From NCBI GenBank assembly GCA_902795625.1, contig CADBLW010000190.1, forward strand, positions 1 to 6,409: 6,409 nucleotides of DNA, written 5' to 3'. The position numbers and the translations under genes were made by a program. Of the stretch, positions 6,222 to 6,409 are shown one piece after another; the stretch's first letter is position 1, and the number at the start of each line of letters is the position of its first letter. This DNA is from an uncultured Lachnospiraceae bacterium (GTDB taxonomy: Bacteria > Bacillota > Clostridia > Lachnospirales > Lachnospiraceae). The notes beneath the pieces were generated by a model. It did no database searches, was not told where the DNA came from, and saw nothing but the letters and a program-made list of their open reading frames with translations.

Positions 6222-6409
6222 CACTTCACCACCCAATCCTGGGCGGGGATTGTAGTTCCGTCGGCCGTCGTGTATGCGGTCGTGCGGTAATTGACATAGA
6301 CTTCGGTACCGTTGGAGAACGTCGTCTTTCTGATACCGGAATCGAGGATCTCATGGTTCTCGATCGTAGCGCCGTAGACGCCGGCGAAATCCTTGCTGAA
6401 TCTCTGATA
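6221..6409 (-). CDS. C-terminal fragment of an unidentified protein, DUF5696-like
   Basis: An open frame enters from the right window edge and runs 62 codons to TGA (6223-6221); the start is outside the window. It ends in a Thr-, Gly- and Tyr-rich beta-strand pattern: KTTFSNGTEVYVNY, a short turn, then DGTTIPAQDWVVK. The 'NGT-x-VYVNY ... DG-x-x-IPA' ending resembles the C-terminus of DUF5696-type proteins, large proteins of unknown function that I recall next to CUT1 sugar permeases in Clostridia; similar endings also occur in some glycosidase-associated beta-sandwich domains. The placement is from memory of the pattern and is tentative. Its stop codon overlaps the permease 1 ribosome binding site and is only 16 bases from that start, so it very likely belongs to the same operon and serves the same substrate. 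Confidence 0.6.
   Translation of the reverse strand, partial: YQRFSKDFAGVYGATIENHEILDSGIRKTTFSNGTEVYVNYRTTAYTTADGTTIPAQDWVVK

Overview
All genes in this window lie on the minus strand, so the locus reads from right to left. The order is: the end of an unidentified protein, two ABC-transporter permeases, an extracytoplasmic solute-binding lipoprotein, and a family 3 glycoside hydrolase. This is a compact carbohydrate-uptake locus of the CUT1 type with a cytoplasmic glycosidase. The organism is most likely a Clostridia-type Firmicute (Lachnospiraceae or Oscillospiraceae-like, gut or rumen habitat). The grounds are near-perfect AAGGAGG ribosome binding sites, a lipoprotein with a Thr/Pro linker, a sigma-A type extended -10 promoter, and the transporter layout without its own ATPase. 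The taxonomic placement is inference from style, not from a marker gene.

Layout by region. 6409-6221: last 62 codons of a protein that begins outside the window, resembling the C-terminus of DUF5696-type proteins. Only 16 bases separate it from permease 1 (6204-4966), a MalF/UgpA-type subunit with an unusual charged N-terminal tail of about 118 residues. Permease 1 overlaps permease 2 (4973-3951, MalG/UgpE-type) by 8 bases. A 154-base A+T-rich gap follows, holding a clear extended -10 promoter and an imperfect inverted repeat. The solute-binding lipoprotein (3796-2297) is followed by two adjacent hairpins; the second is a textbook rho-independent terminator with a TTCG loop. After a 143-base gap comes the complete GH3 enzyme (2153-3), whose stop codon sits 3 bases from the window edge.

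How it works together (inference from families): the lipoprotein captures an oligosaccharide outside the membrane and the two permeases import it. ATP hydrolysis would come from an ATPase not encoded here, probably a shared MsmX-type subunit. The GH3 enzyme has no signal peptide and would cut the imported beta-linked oligosaccharide in the cytoplasm. The hydrolase looks most like the beta-xylosidase/beta-glucosidase branch of GH3, so xylo- or gluco-oligosaccharides are the leading substrate guess. The solute-binding protein has its own promoter and terminator, which fits the usual need for more binding protein than permease.

Nothing here is clearly a new biological system. The points most worth a second look are the acidic-then-basic tail on permease 1, the stop-codon hairpin next to the terminator, and the identity of the truncated upstream protein. 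There is no stretch over 300 bases without a gene, and I saw no RNA genes, mobile elements or CRISPR arrays.
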